Source of the DNA: Chlamydoabsidia padenii
Lineage: Eukaryota > Mucoromycota > Mucoromycetes > Mucorales > Cunninghamellaceae
DNA length: 64,000 nt
NCBI GenBank assembly: GCA_025330725.1
Contig: JAIWND010000007.1
Span: 930,001-994,000 of the forward strand
Direction: 5' to 3'
Positions 46,631-58,910 of this stretch are shown here, piece by piece. Under the pieces are notes generated by a model, which made no database searches, was not told where the DNA came from, and was given only the letters and a program-made list of their open reading frames with translations. The position numbers and the translations under genes are program-made. Position 1 is the stretch's first letter; every line of letters starts with the position of its first letter.

Positions 46631-47793
46631 ATGAATTCATCGAACGACGAACCTGCTCTGAACGAACTTTTGATACCTTTACATGTCAAATACATACAAT
46701 CACTTGATCATCGACAAGAAGATTTGGAATATTGGCTTACTGAACATTTACGTGTAAGTGGGTTGTATTGGGGTTTAACAGCTTTGGACTTGATGAACCA
46801 TGTGGATGCATTACCAAGAGACGAAGTAGTGGCCTATATCAAAAGTGTACAGTGTGAAGATGGTGGCTTTGGTGGTCATTTACATCATGACTCTCATATT
46901 TTATATACACTCTCTGCCATTCAAGTCTTGGTAACTTTGGATGCTCTCGATACTATTAATGTGGACAAGGCGGTGGACTGTAAGGATAATTACCTACATC
47001 AAAAAAAGAAATACTCTTTCACTCACTCTCTTTTCTCCTTCTCCTAGATATCTCCAAATTACAAAACAAAGATGGCTCCTTTTCGGGTGATAAGTGGGGT
47101 GAACTGGATTCAAGATTCTCATATATTGCTTTAAATGCCCTGTCTTTGATGAAACGATTGGATGCGGTGGATGTCCCAAAAGCGGTGGAATGGATTTTAT
47201 TATGCAAAAACTATGATGGTGGATTTGGTAGTCGACCTGGTAGTGAATCGCATGCTGCTCAGATCTTTTGTTGTCTGGGTGCCTTGGCTATTGCGAAAGG
47301 ATTGCATCATGTGGATGTAGATTTACTCAGCTGGTGGTTATGTGAACGACAACTCAAGAATGGTGGATTGAATGGCCGACCTGAAAAACTAGAAGATGCA
47401 AGTTTAAACCCTCCTCCTCCTTGGTGTGATAAAGACTAACATGTATGATGATTATTATCAATAGGTATGTTATTCTTGGTGGGTATTATCCTCCCTGTCT
47501 ATTCTTGGTCGTGTACATTGGATTGACAAGGAAAAACTGATTGCATTCATCTTGTCTGCACAAGTAAGTAGGGAAATAACTTTTTTAAAAGTAACCAGTA
47601 ATATTGACCTTGTAACCTTATCTGCTAGGACCCTGAACATGGTGGTATCTCTGATCGTCGTGGTGATATGGTAGACGTTTTCCATACTGTTTTTGGTGTG
47701 GCTGGATTGTCATTATTAGGGTATCCTGGACTCAAAAAAGTCAATCCAGTTTACTGTATGTCAGCGGATCTTATATCTAGATTAGAACTTTAG
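46631..47793 (+). CDS. BET2: Rab geranylgeranyltransferase (type II) beta subunit
   Basis: Four exons (46631-46979, 47048-47397, 47465-47563, 47629-47793) give about 320 aa. Repeated QF-type elements of prenyltransferase beta subunits are clear: [78 protein letters not shown] and [20 protein letters not shown]. Zinc ligands are the Asp and Cys of LEDVCYSWW and the His of VFHTVFG. With the alpha subunit and Rab escort protein it attaches geranylgeranyl groups to Rab GTPases for vesicle traffic. The intron after 47397 must use a GC donor (GAT then GCAAGT), because only this joins LED to VCYSWW. Confidence 0.93.
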
Positions 47794-48018
47794 GATAATC
47801 CAAGTTATACCTTTTTAAAATAAAAATAAACTGTTTGTATGATATCAAGTCTGTGTATAAAAAGTGATGGTGGGTCTTTATTGATTTTAGAAGGAATGCA
47901 TATAATATAGTAACAGGTAATGTAATAATAATAAAAAAAAATGTCTAATGTACAAGATAACAATAATGTGATGATGATGATGATAAATAAAGATGGAGTG
48001 TGTACTGGTCCAACTAAT

Positions 48019-49116
48019 CTACAAGAAAAATCGTTTCCGACTAGTTTCCAATTCAGGCTTGAAGAACCATTCGTATTCACCATCCCGCTTGTAAGTTCCT
48101 TTTTGCAACCATTTCAACTTGAGAGTAAACTTGGGACCCAATTCTTGTAAGCCTACCTTTTCAGTATCCCTAAAGACATAACCTATAGAGAATAAAAAAT
48201 ACATTATAGATGGGGAGCAGTCAGTAATCAGACCTAATATTTCACTGTTAGTTCTACTTACGATGACGACGGACAAAGATGAAATCACGTTGATTGTGGA
48301 AGGTAACAACTTGTCTACCTTGGAATTCAGGTACATGAGGAAAGAGTGCTTGGAACATACGACCCACTGTATGACCCAATCTGGTATTAAAGTTGTTGAG
48401 GATGATTTCGGGATTATGGGCTGTCACCACACCATGACCCTATTAAAAAAAGAGAGAGAGTGAGTAAAGATGTTTTTGATTGTTCCTTATCATATGTATC
48501 CTACTTACCCCAATCTTCTTTGAGGGCACAAAGCTTGTAAGCTTAAAGTAAGCGGTAGGACCATCAGGTAAATGGATCAAAGTGATAGCATCTAAAGTAA
48601 ATAAAATAGGTTAAAGCTTTATCACCATTGTTTTGTTTTGTTTTGTTTTAAATGATCACTTACTTGGTACCTTTCTATCTTCGTTTACCACCAACATATC
48701 AGTGAATCCACGATCGATGGCCACTTTAATGATTTGTCGCATTTCATGATTAGACCCCCGTTTGGCAAATTGAGCATCAGGGAACATGGACACCAGTTCC
48801 GCACAGAATTCGTAGCACACCTAAGCCCATGAAACAAAAGATGAGTAAACACAGTTTTATACCATTAAATTGAGCTTACCTTGGAGCAGTTTTTGCTAGT
48901 TGTCACCACCACCTTGGACTTTTCCCCATTAAAGTAACTGGCCAATCCATCAAGCGCTTCATCCTGTGCTACTTCATCATCGTTTTCCACCATAGTCTCG
49001 TCCTTTTCCCGAGTATTATCCAAAGTCTTGGGTACATTTTCACGCAAGCGTTTCTATCAATCAAGATCGATATAAATAGGTCAATATATAAATGGAGGGG
49101 ACAAAGGGGCAAAGAA

Positions 49117-49151
<35 letters not shown>

Positions 49152-49303
49152 TCTTTGAGTTCAGGATTCTTTTCTTCATCTTTGGCCAGTTGTTTTCGTC
49201 GATCGGATTTTGCCTTTTGCTTTTCTTTGCGTAACTTGTGATAAAGGTTTTCCCGCTTGTGCTTGTTTTTAATGTCGGAGGGTAAGACGGTTGCTTTTGG
49301 CAT
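48019..49303 (-). CDS. RPF1: Ribosome production factor 1 (Brix domain)
   Basis: Six exons (49303-49151, 49053-48880, 48820-48664, 48591-48509, 48439-48262, 48182-48019) encode about 302 aa. A basic N terminus ([19 protein letters not shown]) leads into the Brix domain, with [43 protein letters not shown], the [19 protein letters not shown] segment, [17 protein letters not shown] and a [13 protein letters not shown] ending. Rpf1 acts in the nucleolus in maturation of large-subunit pre-rRNA. Intron 1 is largely a T tract. Length and domain order are normal. Confidence 0.93.
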
Positions 49304-49380
49304 AATGGAAAATGATCAATAACAAAGGAAAGAGGGAAAGAAAAAAAAAATCCAGCCACCAGTCACCTAAATCACTCAAA

Positions 49381-49418
49381 CGCGGAATTTGAAAAAATAA
49401 AAGGCGGGATTTGGAATT
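49381..49418 (+). promoter_or_regulatory. Paired motif copies upstream of RPF1
   Basis: CGCGGAATTTGAAAAA and GGCGGGATTTGGAATT lie 22 bp apart (about two helical turns), about 80-115 bp upstream of the RPF1 ATG. Confidence 0.5.
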
Positions 49419-50292
49419 GACAACAAAGCGAAATACTCTACAAGAATAAGCTTTTTGTTTGAACCATTGAACAAAAAAGGTGATACAATAACTCAATTTA
49501 AATTTTATGTATAATGTGTATGTTTTGTCTAAACGTCATTTCACTAGTGTCACAAACCTGTTTTCTCTTTTCAATATCAATAAAGGAGACTCAAATCAAT
49601 TTTAAGATATACATACCCAGTATCATTGTATCACCGGCACGTAAATAAAACCAGTATGTAGATAGATATGTGGTTAACAACAAAAGAACTATGTGTACTG
49701 TTTATATCCTACAAAGACCCGAGGCAAAAAAAAAAAAAAAGTAACCTCGAGGAATATTTAAAACCCGACTCCCAATTCATGCAAAAATTAGATGGATGCT
49801 GACAAAAGAAAGCAAATGACAAGCATCATGCTCTGTGGAATGGTAATGACTTTTTATTATTAAGAAATTTGATAAATCTCCTTTCCAGTTCACAAAGGAT
49901 GAAATCCACTTTGAAAAAGTGAGTCAAGTATGACAAAAGATAGATCCAATCTGTTTCAGTGGAGCAAGTTGGCATAGCTGAAACAGACTAGATGAATACC
50001 AATGCCTACTACCAGATAGAATAATGGAATAATAATAATAAAAAACGTACGGCCACCCATGTAGTCATGCTCCTATCATTGGGGTAGCGTGACCTCCTTG
50101 ATCATGTAAAAATTTCATACGTAGCCCAATAATAGTGAAGGATTGGCTACATGCGCCGCTTATTCTTCTTGTTGGCTCTCCAAACCTGACATAAAGGGGG
50201 TAGAATAATGAAACCTTATGAAACTATATATAAGCAGGACGAAAATTTTCTTGATTCTTTCGCTTCTTTTCACCCATTTACCCCATTGTACA

Positions 50293-50307
50293 ATTCAAAC
50301 CCCGATA
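50293..50307 (-). promoter_or_regulatory. CGGGG-TTTGAAT motif upstream of PPN1
   Basis: ATTCAAACCCCGATA on the plus strand, about 40-55 bp before the start codon. Confidence 0.45.
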
Positions 50308-50345
50308 TTTACCCCTGGATTTTTTTTTTTCTTTTGCCTCCAACA

Positions 50346-52037
50346 ATGAAAAAGTATGACTCCTTTCGTCCTTTTTATATAATGATGATAGTACTATCCA
50401 TCTTTATGTGGTACTTTTTTATATTACCTCTTGAACGACTTACTATACATACCATCTCGACTTGGGGTTGGTGGCCCTCTGAGCCTATACCGAGGCGCTT
50501 TGGGTATTTTTTGCACATCACCGATATGCATGTAAGAGAATCTTTGAAATGTAGTGATTGTTAATGAAACCCGAGAATATGTATAGATCGACGAATCCTA
50601 TTTACCTGGTGCAACCATCGAAAGTGATTGTCATCGATTACCCAAGCCTTACCAATTACCACAATCCAACTCCACAGCCGGCACCCTCGGTTCACCTGGG
50701 GCGCACTGCGACAGTCCAATTGAATTAGCACAGCAAACATTAAACTGGATCAAGAAAGAATGGAAACATAAATTGGACTTTGTCGTATGGACGGGAGATA
50801 ATGCGAGGTAGGAAAGGGCTCATATAAATTAAAACCTCGACAAAATTGATGAGCATTGCATAAATCTATTTTTAGACACGATTGGGATGATGAAAGACGA
50901 CGAAAGCGCAAGCACATTTATAAACTGAACGAAAAAATTCAACAAATGATGCTTGAAGCATTCTGGCCCACCCCAGATGACCCTCGAGTCATACCACTCG
51001 TACCCTCGCTCGGTAATAACGACATTCACCCTCACAACTATATCTCAGGAGATGGAAATGATCACGGTATCCTCTCCTTCTATGCACAGCTATGGCATCC
51101 TTGGATCCCTCAAGACCAACAATTGACATTTCAATCGGGAGGTTATTTTGCCGTGAATGTGGGTCGACAGCTCCGGGTCCTTTCTCTCAATACCATGTAC
51201 TTTTATGCGAAAAACGATGCGGTGCGTGGGTGCCATCGACCTGGCCTGGCCCAGAAACATATGCAATGGTTCGAACAGCAATTGATTAAGGCACGGAGCG
51301 AGTCAGTAAAGGTCTATGTCATGGGTCATGTCCCTCCCTCTCCTCGTGATTATCGCCCAACCTGTTTTCAAGAATACACTCGGATCTCAGCTGCGTTTCC
51401 AGATACCGTCAGGGGTCATTTTTTCGGACATTTAAATATGGACCACTTTTTGATGTACGACGGAAGGGATACCCAGCTCGGTTCCGATGATACAGAAAGT
51501 GCAAAAGATGATGATCAAGAGATGTGCATTAATAGGAATATAGGCAAGTATGTTGATTGGTTGAAAGATATGTATTCTTCTATCGACCCTCCACCCAAGG
51601 GCGAACGAACTCCGATAATTGAAATGCCGCTCGTCGTCGTCCAGGTCTCTCCTTCTGTTCTTCCTGTCTATTTGCCATCGGTTCGCATCTACCAATATGA
51701 AATCAATGAAAATGATGATCATGCCACTGTCAATGATCGCCAACAGAATGACATGCCGAAACCTCATGGTACACTACTGAGCTACAAGCAGTACTTTAGC
51801 AACATCACCGAGTGGGATCAAAAGCCAGATGCACCTCCACTAGAATACCAATTGGAATACGATACAAGGGACGAATATGGGTTAGACGATTTGACTGCAG
51901 ATAGCTATTTCCGATTTGCTAAAGAAATGATGGAAGGATCGACTGACAATGCTGATAGCAATCTCTTGTGGTCAAGATTCATCAATAATATGTTTGTACA
52001 AACGTTAAATGGTAGTCATCAATTAACTAGAGATTAG
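50346..52037 (+). CDS. PPN1: Endopolyphosphatase Ppn1 (metallophosphoesterase)
   Basis: Three exons (50346-50531, 50587-50807, 50876-52037) encode about 522 aa. A short cytosolic N terminus and one membrane anchor (IMMIVLSIFMWYFF) precede a lumenal calcineurin-like phosphoesterase domain. Metal-binding motifs are TDMHIDE (DxH), WTGDNARHD (GDxxxH type), GNND in place of GNHD, VMGHVPP and FGHLNMDH (GHxxxDH type), all as in fungal Ppn1. The enzyme cleaves internal bonds of polyphosphate in the vacuole. NNSTA/NSTAG and NITEW offer N-glycosylation sites consistent with a lumenal domain. The protein lacks the very long tail of the yeast enzyme. Confidence 0.93.
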
Positions 52038-52192
52038 TCAATATAGAAAACTGTTTGTTCAATAAACTACATAGATCAGAGGAGCTGTCAGATAGGTGAG
52101 TCTATCGGGGGTTAAATATTGCTTTTGAAGGTCGATAAAAAGACCTTTTTTCTTTTTTCCTTCTTTGTTCCCCTTTCTCAATTCTTTTAACA

Positions 52193-54458
52193 ATGCCAAG
52201 AGTCATTCGCGATTGTGGCAATCCTTTGTTACGTGATTGGATGGAAGAATGGATGGAAGAAGCAAAGGCTTTGCAAAGTAAATCATACTATACTTTCAAA
52301 AAGGTAATGAAATCCTTGTGGTGTGTGTAATGATTGATCTTGAACTTTTTATTCATGTAGGCCTTTGACTCTTTATCTGCTTGTCCCATGACCTTCCAAC
52401 ATCCAAGTGAAGCACAACAACTCGATGGTATTGGTCCAAAACTTGCTATTCGACTGGAAAAACGAATGATAAAATACTGTGAAGATAATGGTCTACCCGT
52501 TCCAACAAGACAGAAAGGTAACAAAAAAGCACCAAGATCCTATATGGTTTATTGATTATATATACCTCTATACGGTTTAGGGAAACGACGATCAACCAAT
52601 GACACCTCAGAAGCACTCGATGACTCTAACAACAAACGACGTAAAAGAGCACCACGAGCTTATATACCACGACTGCGGACTGGACCTTACGCCATTCTCA
52701 TGACACTACTCGATTTTAAAGATGAAGGTATCGAATCCGCCACCAAGATGGAAATCGTTCGTAAGGGCCAAAACTATTGTGATGCTTCATTGGATCTTGC
52801 CGAACCTGGGTCAAATTACACTGCTTGGTCTGGTATCAAGATTCTAAAAGAAAAAAGTTATGTTTGGCAAAATGGAAGTCCTCCTCGATTTACTCTGACG
52901 GAAACTGGTGAAAGTATGGCACAACACTTACGAACAGCCACTTTCAACAATGGGAACGGATCGCCTTCTCGACGGAAATACACGCCTAGGCTGGCTCAAC
53001 AGGCGGAATCAGACGACGATGAGGATGACGACGATGGACCAGCTCCAGTAGATCTCAGCCTATATGTCTCCAATCCTGAAGAATTCTTACGGGAAAGAGG
53101 TGTACAAACGCCAACACCATCATTGACCTCAGTAGCACATACACCAGCTGCCAATACAACCAAGAAACCAGCACATCACCATACAATCAATTTTGATGCT
53201 AGTGACGACGACGACGACGACGAACCTACTATTGATCTCAGTCTTTACGTCCTAGATCCTGATGCTTACCGGCAAAAGAACTCAACAAGTATATCAAACA
53301 GCCGTCAGCAAACTACAACAAATAGTGACAATAATCATAAAGTCGATACAAATTACATGCGTCATGGATCGACTCGATCAACTTTATCTCAATCGAACGA
53401 TATGGAAGTGATCACCTTACTATCACCTTCACCACCACCCTCACCATCGATCCGATCTCATACACAGGTAATAAAAGACCACACTTGCAATGATATGAAT
53501 GGCAGCTGACATTTGCTTATTGCTATTGTTATTAGAATGTGGACCTTTGGACAAGTGATTCATTCGAATATACATACCTTGACACAATGGATAATCCGGT
53601 GCGACACTTATCACAAGCTGCAATTGAAATTGATGGTAAGTGAATACATCATGTATAAACTCAAAAGAACAATACTCACTCATATTTTCTTCTACTACTA
53701 CTAATTAGAGGTGCATGGCTGTCTCATGTACAAAATCCGCTTCCTCTCACAGCAATCTGGGCATTTCAAGGCACGCAAACTCAAAAACATTGACCGGAAT
53801 TCATGGACTGGCTATTTTATGGAACAAGACGCTGACTTGGTATGTCCTGGATTACCTGCTCGAACGCTGTTACCACTACATACTGACCAACATCACAGCC
53901 AAGATGACTTTTGGCCTGAGACAGCTTTTTCAACCCAGCAGTCCCATACTTCGACAAATGCTTCTCAAGGCCTTCATTCATCCTCCCAATCTGCCATTTA
54001 TAACCAACGACAAGACTCGCCGAGGACAAGTGGCTCTCGAAACGACAACAGATCAACAGAAATATCACCATCGTCATCATCATCAACAACAACAACAACA
54101 CCACTAGCAATGGATATGTCTACGATGGTTTCTATTGCAAAAGAAGATGGACTCGTTTGGCTACCGAATGAATACACTATTATGATGGTCCTCGACAACC
54201 GGGAAGTAAAGATGAAAAGCAACCGGGAATACATTCAAGACAAGTTGGAGGAAAAAGGTGTGTCGGTGGTAAAACGTGCCTTGGATCTTGGTGATATCAT
54301 CTGGGTGGCCAAACATGTAGAAACGGGTGAAGAAATGTACCTGGATATTGTTGTGGAACGTAAAAGAATGGATGATCTGGTATCAAGTGTCAAAGATGGT
54401 CGATTCCGCGAACAAAAGGTAATGATTCCCTCCACCTTACAAATATGTGCTAATCCCT

Positions 54459-54495
<37 letters not shown>

Positions 54496-55177
54496 ATTGA
54501 CCTAGTATCGACTCAAACAAAGTGGATCTCGCAAAATCTTTTATGTCATTGAAGAATACAATAAAGAAGCTGCCTTAAAATTTGGTGCTCAAGCTATTCA
54601 AACTGCTATATCATCAGTCCAAGCCATCGATCGATTTTACTTGAAACGAACGAACAATCTGGATGAAACAATCAATTATCTGGTCCGGTTAACTAAAATG
54701 ATTGAACAACTGTACAAGGTAAAAACATTCCTTTTTGATAAGAAAAGAAATACTGATCAACTTTCTCTCTTTCAGAACATCAAACTACAAGAAATACCTA
54801 CCCGATTGATCAACAAAAGCAACTATATCACCTTGAAGAACGAATTGTCACCACCAGGACCCACTATCTCATCAACTCATTACGTGATTCCTTACACCAT
54901 CTACAACCAATTGAATAGTAAATCCGGCACGTCGACCTTGCAGGATCTGTATATCAAGATGCTCATGACCATTCGGGGCGTCAATGCGGAAAAGGCTCAA
55001 TCGCTCATCAGGGTTTATCCGACTCCTTACCATCTATTCAAGGCCATGGATGAAGCGGGCGACAATGCAAAGCAGTTGGCGACTCGTGCGACGAAAAATG
55101 GAATAACAAGGCGAAGATGGCCGTCTAGTGCTAGTGAACGACTATGGGAAGTGTGGGGTAAACATCACTCTTCCTGA
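52193..55177 (+). CDS. MUS81: MUS81 structure-specific endonuclease subunit
   Basis: Seven exons (52193-52303, 52361-52517, 52581-53467, 53536-53635, 53709-54418, 54506-54718, 54776-55177) encode about 859 aa, longer than most orthologues. An N-terminal helix-hairpin-helix (DGIGPKLAIRLEKRM) is followed by a winged-helix region (GPYAILMTLLDF, RFTLTETGESMAQHL). A long disordered insert has acidic runs and two copies of a DLSLYV element. Then comes the XPF-type nuclease with LDNREVKMKSNR, GDIIWVAK and the catalytic VVERKRMDDLVSS, and a C-terminal HhH domain (LMTIRGVNAEKAQSLI). With Eme1 it cuts branched DNA such as stalled forks and recombination intermediates. The last large intron contains a T tract of about 30. 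Confidence 0.94.
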
Positions 55178-55743
55178 ATCTCTGTATATATTGGTATTTC
55201 TTTTGTTTATAATCCCCTCCCCACCTCTTTATTATTTTTATATTACCTTTTATTATATCTTCTAATCCCCTCCCCCTACATGTAGTTAATGATTTTATAA
55301 TAAAGAACATATTTTTATGTAAATCAACTTGTTATGAAATTAGCATTTATGCGATGCGAACGATGTTATCCTTCTATAGGACTTTTATTTACATACTGTA
55401 TTTTGTTTTGATCTACTATCCTCTTTTATAACGAGCAGGGTCTTTTTATTTTCCAATCGTGATCGTTATGGCAATCGATCGTTTATTTTTTGCTTTGTAT
55501 TAAAACCCGATTCCTGCATTTGAAACACCGCATGGTCCACTACATAGTTCATATTAGAACAAACCTATACATACACACCTATACTTGAACTGACAAGTGT
55601 CATTGTCTTTCTGTAGAGGTTGAAGAGATATAGGAGCAAGTCGGATACATTAAAGGGGGACAATGATGGTTTTTATTAAAATGACATGGTACAAGTATCA
55701 CTACGTAAAGGTTATAATAACTAGGATTATATTATAACGTCAA
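55178..55743. other. Convergent 3' intergenic region
   Basis: Between the ends of MUS81 and the acyl-CoA dehydrogenase. AATAAA at about 55300. A TTTGAAACACCGC word at 55520 resembles the promoter motif although no start codon is near. Confidence 0.45.
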
Positions 55744-58324
55744 TCAGATCTTTGCTTGAGGACCAAATACCATTTTGGCTTCTATAAACACCCCAAAAAA
55801 AAAAAGTTAGTAGAGGATATGTTTTTTCTAAAGCCATTTACCTTGCAGAATAGTTTCAGAAGAGGGAGCCACCAAAGGTTTGGAGAAATCAGAGTCTTGA
55901 CACCAGTGGTTCACCGCCAAAATATCTTGTTCAGCAACTTCAGATTTAATTGAGATGGCCCAAACAGCTTGTTCCAATAATAAGACACCAGCGGTCACCC
56001 GACCCAAGGCATAAGTTACCTGACGCATGGTTGTTTCCACACCCACGGACCCTTGATGGCGGGTCACAAATGCAGAGATATCATCCAAAGCCGATTGAAT
56101 CCGTTTGGCCGCATCCTTCAAAACAGAGGAGGTGGACACTTGGATCTTCTTGGTCATCACCTACAGCAAAAAAAAAAAGTATGAGCTTTTTGGTCAATCA
56201 TCCACACACACACCTTTTCTTTGCCTTTATGTAAGTATTTAAGGCGCCGCCCTTTGACTTTTGTAGGACACGAAGGACATCCAAAGCCAATACATTGGTA
56301 GTTCCCTCCCAGATGGTGTTCACTTGAGAGTTTCGTAGGTTTTTACCTATGCCGATTTCCTCCATGTATCCCTAATAAGTGTAGTTAGTACCATAGAGTT
56401 CAACATCCCCCTCCTCTCTTTTTTTATTTTATTACCTGCCCACCGAGTGCTTCCATGGTTTCACTAATAGCATCTACACCAATTCTACAGACATAAGCTT
56501 TGGCGATAGGAGTCAAAAGTCGAAGCACCTCCATGTCTTCTTTGCGTTGTTGATCTTCTTCAGGTAGTGATTCGGTTCGACCTAAAAGTTGGATGGCGTA
56601 GAATGAGATTTGGGTACCAGCACGGAAAATGAGTTCCAGGCGGGCCAGAGTGGTGATATGTAAAGGTGTTTTGTCGAGGGTTCGTGTTCCAACCTATGCC
56701 CATACAACTAGTTAGCCATACAATTAATGAAGCAAGTCAACTTTACCTGGCGTTTCATAGCAAAGTCTTTTGCAATGGCAAGACATCTTCGTAATGAGCA
56801 CATGACACCAATAGCAGAATAAATGCGTGTGATGTTAAGGACAGAGGCAATAGTAGCAACACCACGCCCAGGTTGCCCGATCTAGGAATTTGAAAAAAAA
56901 AGACAAGTTAATAAGAGGGATGATTGAATTTTTTTTTTTCATTACCATGTAAGCTTCCATCCCATCCAATTCCAGCTCTGCGGTAGGTAGACCTTTGGTT
57001 CCATACTTGTCTTTTAAGCGATGCACACGAACCCCATTCAAATCACCATTTGGCTTGCGCATTTCGGCAAGATAAAGAGATAATCCACGGCTTCCCTATT
57101 GTACAAAGTGACATTAATTAGTTTATGAACCAACTAGACTAAATGTTTTATACCAAACTTTTACCTGTTGCACCAGACCGGTAGCAGGATCAATCGTTCT
57201 AGCCAAAAGCACTGTCATATTAGCAGTGGTGGCACTTGAAAACCATTTGAAGCCCCTGATTTTCCATTTGTTCGTTTTGGGATCGACCAGTTCAGCGAGG
57301 GTTTCGGTACGACCTACAAAAAAAAAAAAAAAAAATCCATGAGTATATGCTGACCGGTGAATGTGAGGGAGGGAACTTACTGACATCCGAGCCACCAGGT
57401 CGTTCCGTCATCCATTGACCACTTGTCCAAAAGATCTTGGGATCACGACTAGATTACAATAATAAGTTGGTAATTGTGTGATGTGTGTTTTGTAGGTTTT
57501 ACCTGATCAGACGAGGATAATAAGTTTGTTTCATTTCTTCAGATCCATACAGTTCAATCACACGAGCAGCGCCATCTAATAAAAAACCATATTAGTAAAA
57601 TGTAACCCCAGTCCTACCCCACATTCTTGAATAAAGTTACCTGTCATAGATAAAGGACATGAATACAATGCAGCTGACGGAGAATATAAATAACTTTTGG
57701 CAAATTGGTATATTCGAGAATATTCCTTGTAGTTGCGTTCATAAGCAATTGATACCAGGCCCTCTTCAGCTGCCACATCATTCAAATCCTTCCAGCCTTG
57801 GGCAACAGTGATTTCATCTACACGCCTAATATAGATAATAAAAGATGAGTTCATATCTATTGGGATAAAACGAGTCGGGTATATATATTTACCGGCACCA
57901 TGCATCGTATTGTTTGAGTCTGGGGTAATTATTTGGATCCTCCACATTTTCACCCATAGTATAGATATCTATAAAAGACCAGTTAAAAGTTGTTCGTTGT
58001 TTAGTATCAGCCCAGTACCAAGTAGGTTACTTTTCTTTGGACTTGCCATTAACGACTCTTTCACCCAATTGCTTTAGATCAGGTTCGATTTCATTCAAAA
58101 CTTTAGATGGCAAGAGTCGTTTCAGTATATTTTGGAGCACAGTATCTTCAATATATTGATTCCCAAGTCGAGGCGGTTCCTACAAATAAATAGGAATGAT
58201 ATTGAGTCGGTAGGGTGAAGCATGTACTTGAATGTAGGAATGACAAGGTGTTCTTTGTGTTACTTACTTGTCTAAAACCAGTATCAGAAGAAGCTTTTGA
58301 GGGAGGAGTTTGTTTGAAGTCCAT
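55744..58324 (-). CDS. Acyl-CoA dehydrogenase family protein, possibly peroxisomal
   Basis: About twelve exons (first 58324-58268, second from 58179) encode roughly 600-640 aa, longer than mitochondrial ACADs and like the AidB/ACAD11-type branch. Recognisable parts are LYSCPLSMTDGAARV, GQWMTERPGGSDV, the RGFKWFSSATTANM flavin-site region, GSRGLSLYLAEM, GVRVHRLKDKYGTKGLPTAEL, GQPGRGVATIASVLNITR and the C-terminal dehydrogenase block with EALGGQGYMEEIGIGKNLRN and TIWEGTTNVLALDVL. These flavoenzymes oxidise acyl-CoA thioesters. The protein ends AKI, a PTS1-like tripeptide known from some fungal peroxisomal enzymes. I did not verify every internal splice junction. Confidence 0.85.
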
Positions 58325-58402
58325 TAGTTGAATTGTAAAGTGGAAAAGAAAAAGAGAAAGAGAAGAAGGGGGAAAAAGTCGAAAGCGCGGTTTTATTAAT
58401 TG

Positions 58403-58440
<38 letters not shown>

Positions 58441-58910
58441 GCGGGGTAAGTTGTAACCCCAGCTTACCGTAACTGATGTCATGTGTTTCTATCACTCACA
58501 GATTTGTATTCGTGGGATATCAAGACAGACTCTTATCCTCTTTAGTATAGATATGCATCAGAGAAGCTTGGTTTGAGCCCTACTTTGATCGGGTAAGAAT
58601 GGACATTTGCTTAAAAAAAAAAAAAGAAACAATTGCATGAGAAACACGGTTGGATGGGATGGACGTATCATTCTTTTATACGTATGTTCTTTTGACTGAC
58701 TTGCTTTGTTGATATATCAGTCTCAACAAGTTCTATGATGCAAATCAATGTATCATATACAGAACAGCTTCGACTTTGTACATACAGGATACGATTTGAA
58801 ACGCCGCACTTTGTTTTCCCTCTGAAGGTTTTTTTATTTTTTACTTCTTTCCTCTCTTCTCTTCTACTTTATCTTATTCTTTTTTTTTTTTTTCAACAAT
58901 TGTTTCTGTT
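58325..58910. other. Divergent promoter region, ACAD and JmjC genes
   Basis: Contains a 36-nt A tract at 58403-58438, GCGCGGTTTT near 58385 and ATTTGAAACGCCGCA at 58794-58808, about 105 bp upstream of the demethylase ATG. No gene is seen. Confidence 0.5.
58403..58438. repeat. poly(A) tract
   Basis: About 36 consecutive A, just upstream of the ACAD start. Confidence 0.95.

Larger units (their letters stand above)
49304..50345. other. 1.0-kb divergent intergenic region with motifs
   Basis: Between the RPF1 and PPN1 starts. Motif-like sites at 49381 (CGCGGAATTTGAAAAA), 49403 (GGCGGGATTTGG), 49755 and 50293. A perfect 10-bp inverted repeat TCTGTTTCAG/CTGAAACAGA spans about 49950-49987. No gene is seen. 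Confidence 0.5.

Noticed and set aside
58794..58808. ATTTGAAACGCCGCA as a full promoter-motif copy
   Set aside because: The order of the two halves differs from the consensus when strand is taken into account, so it is not counted among the core matches.
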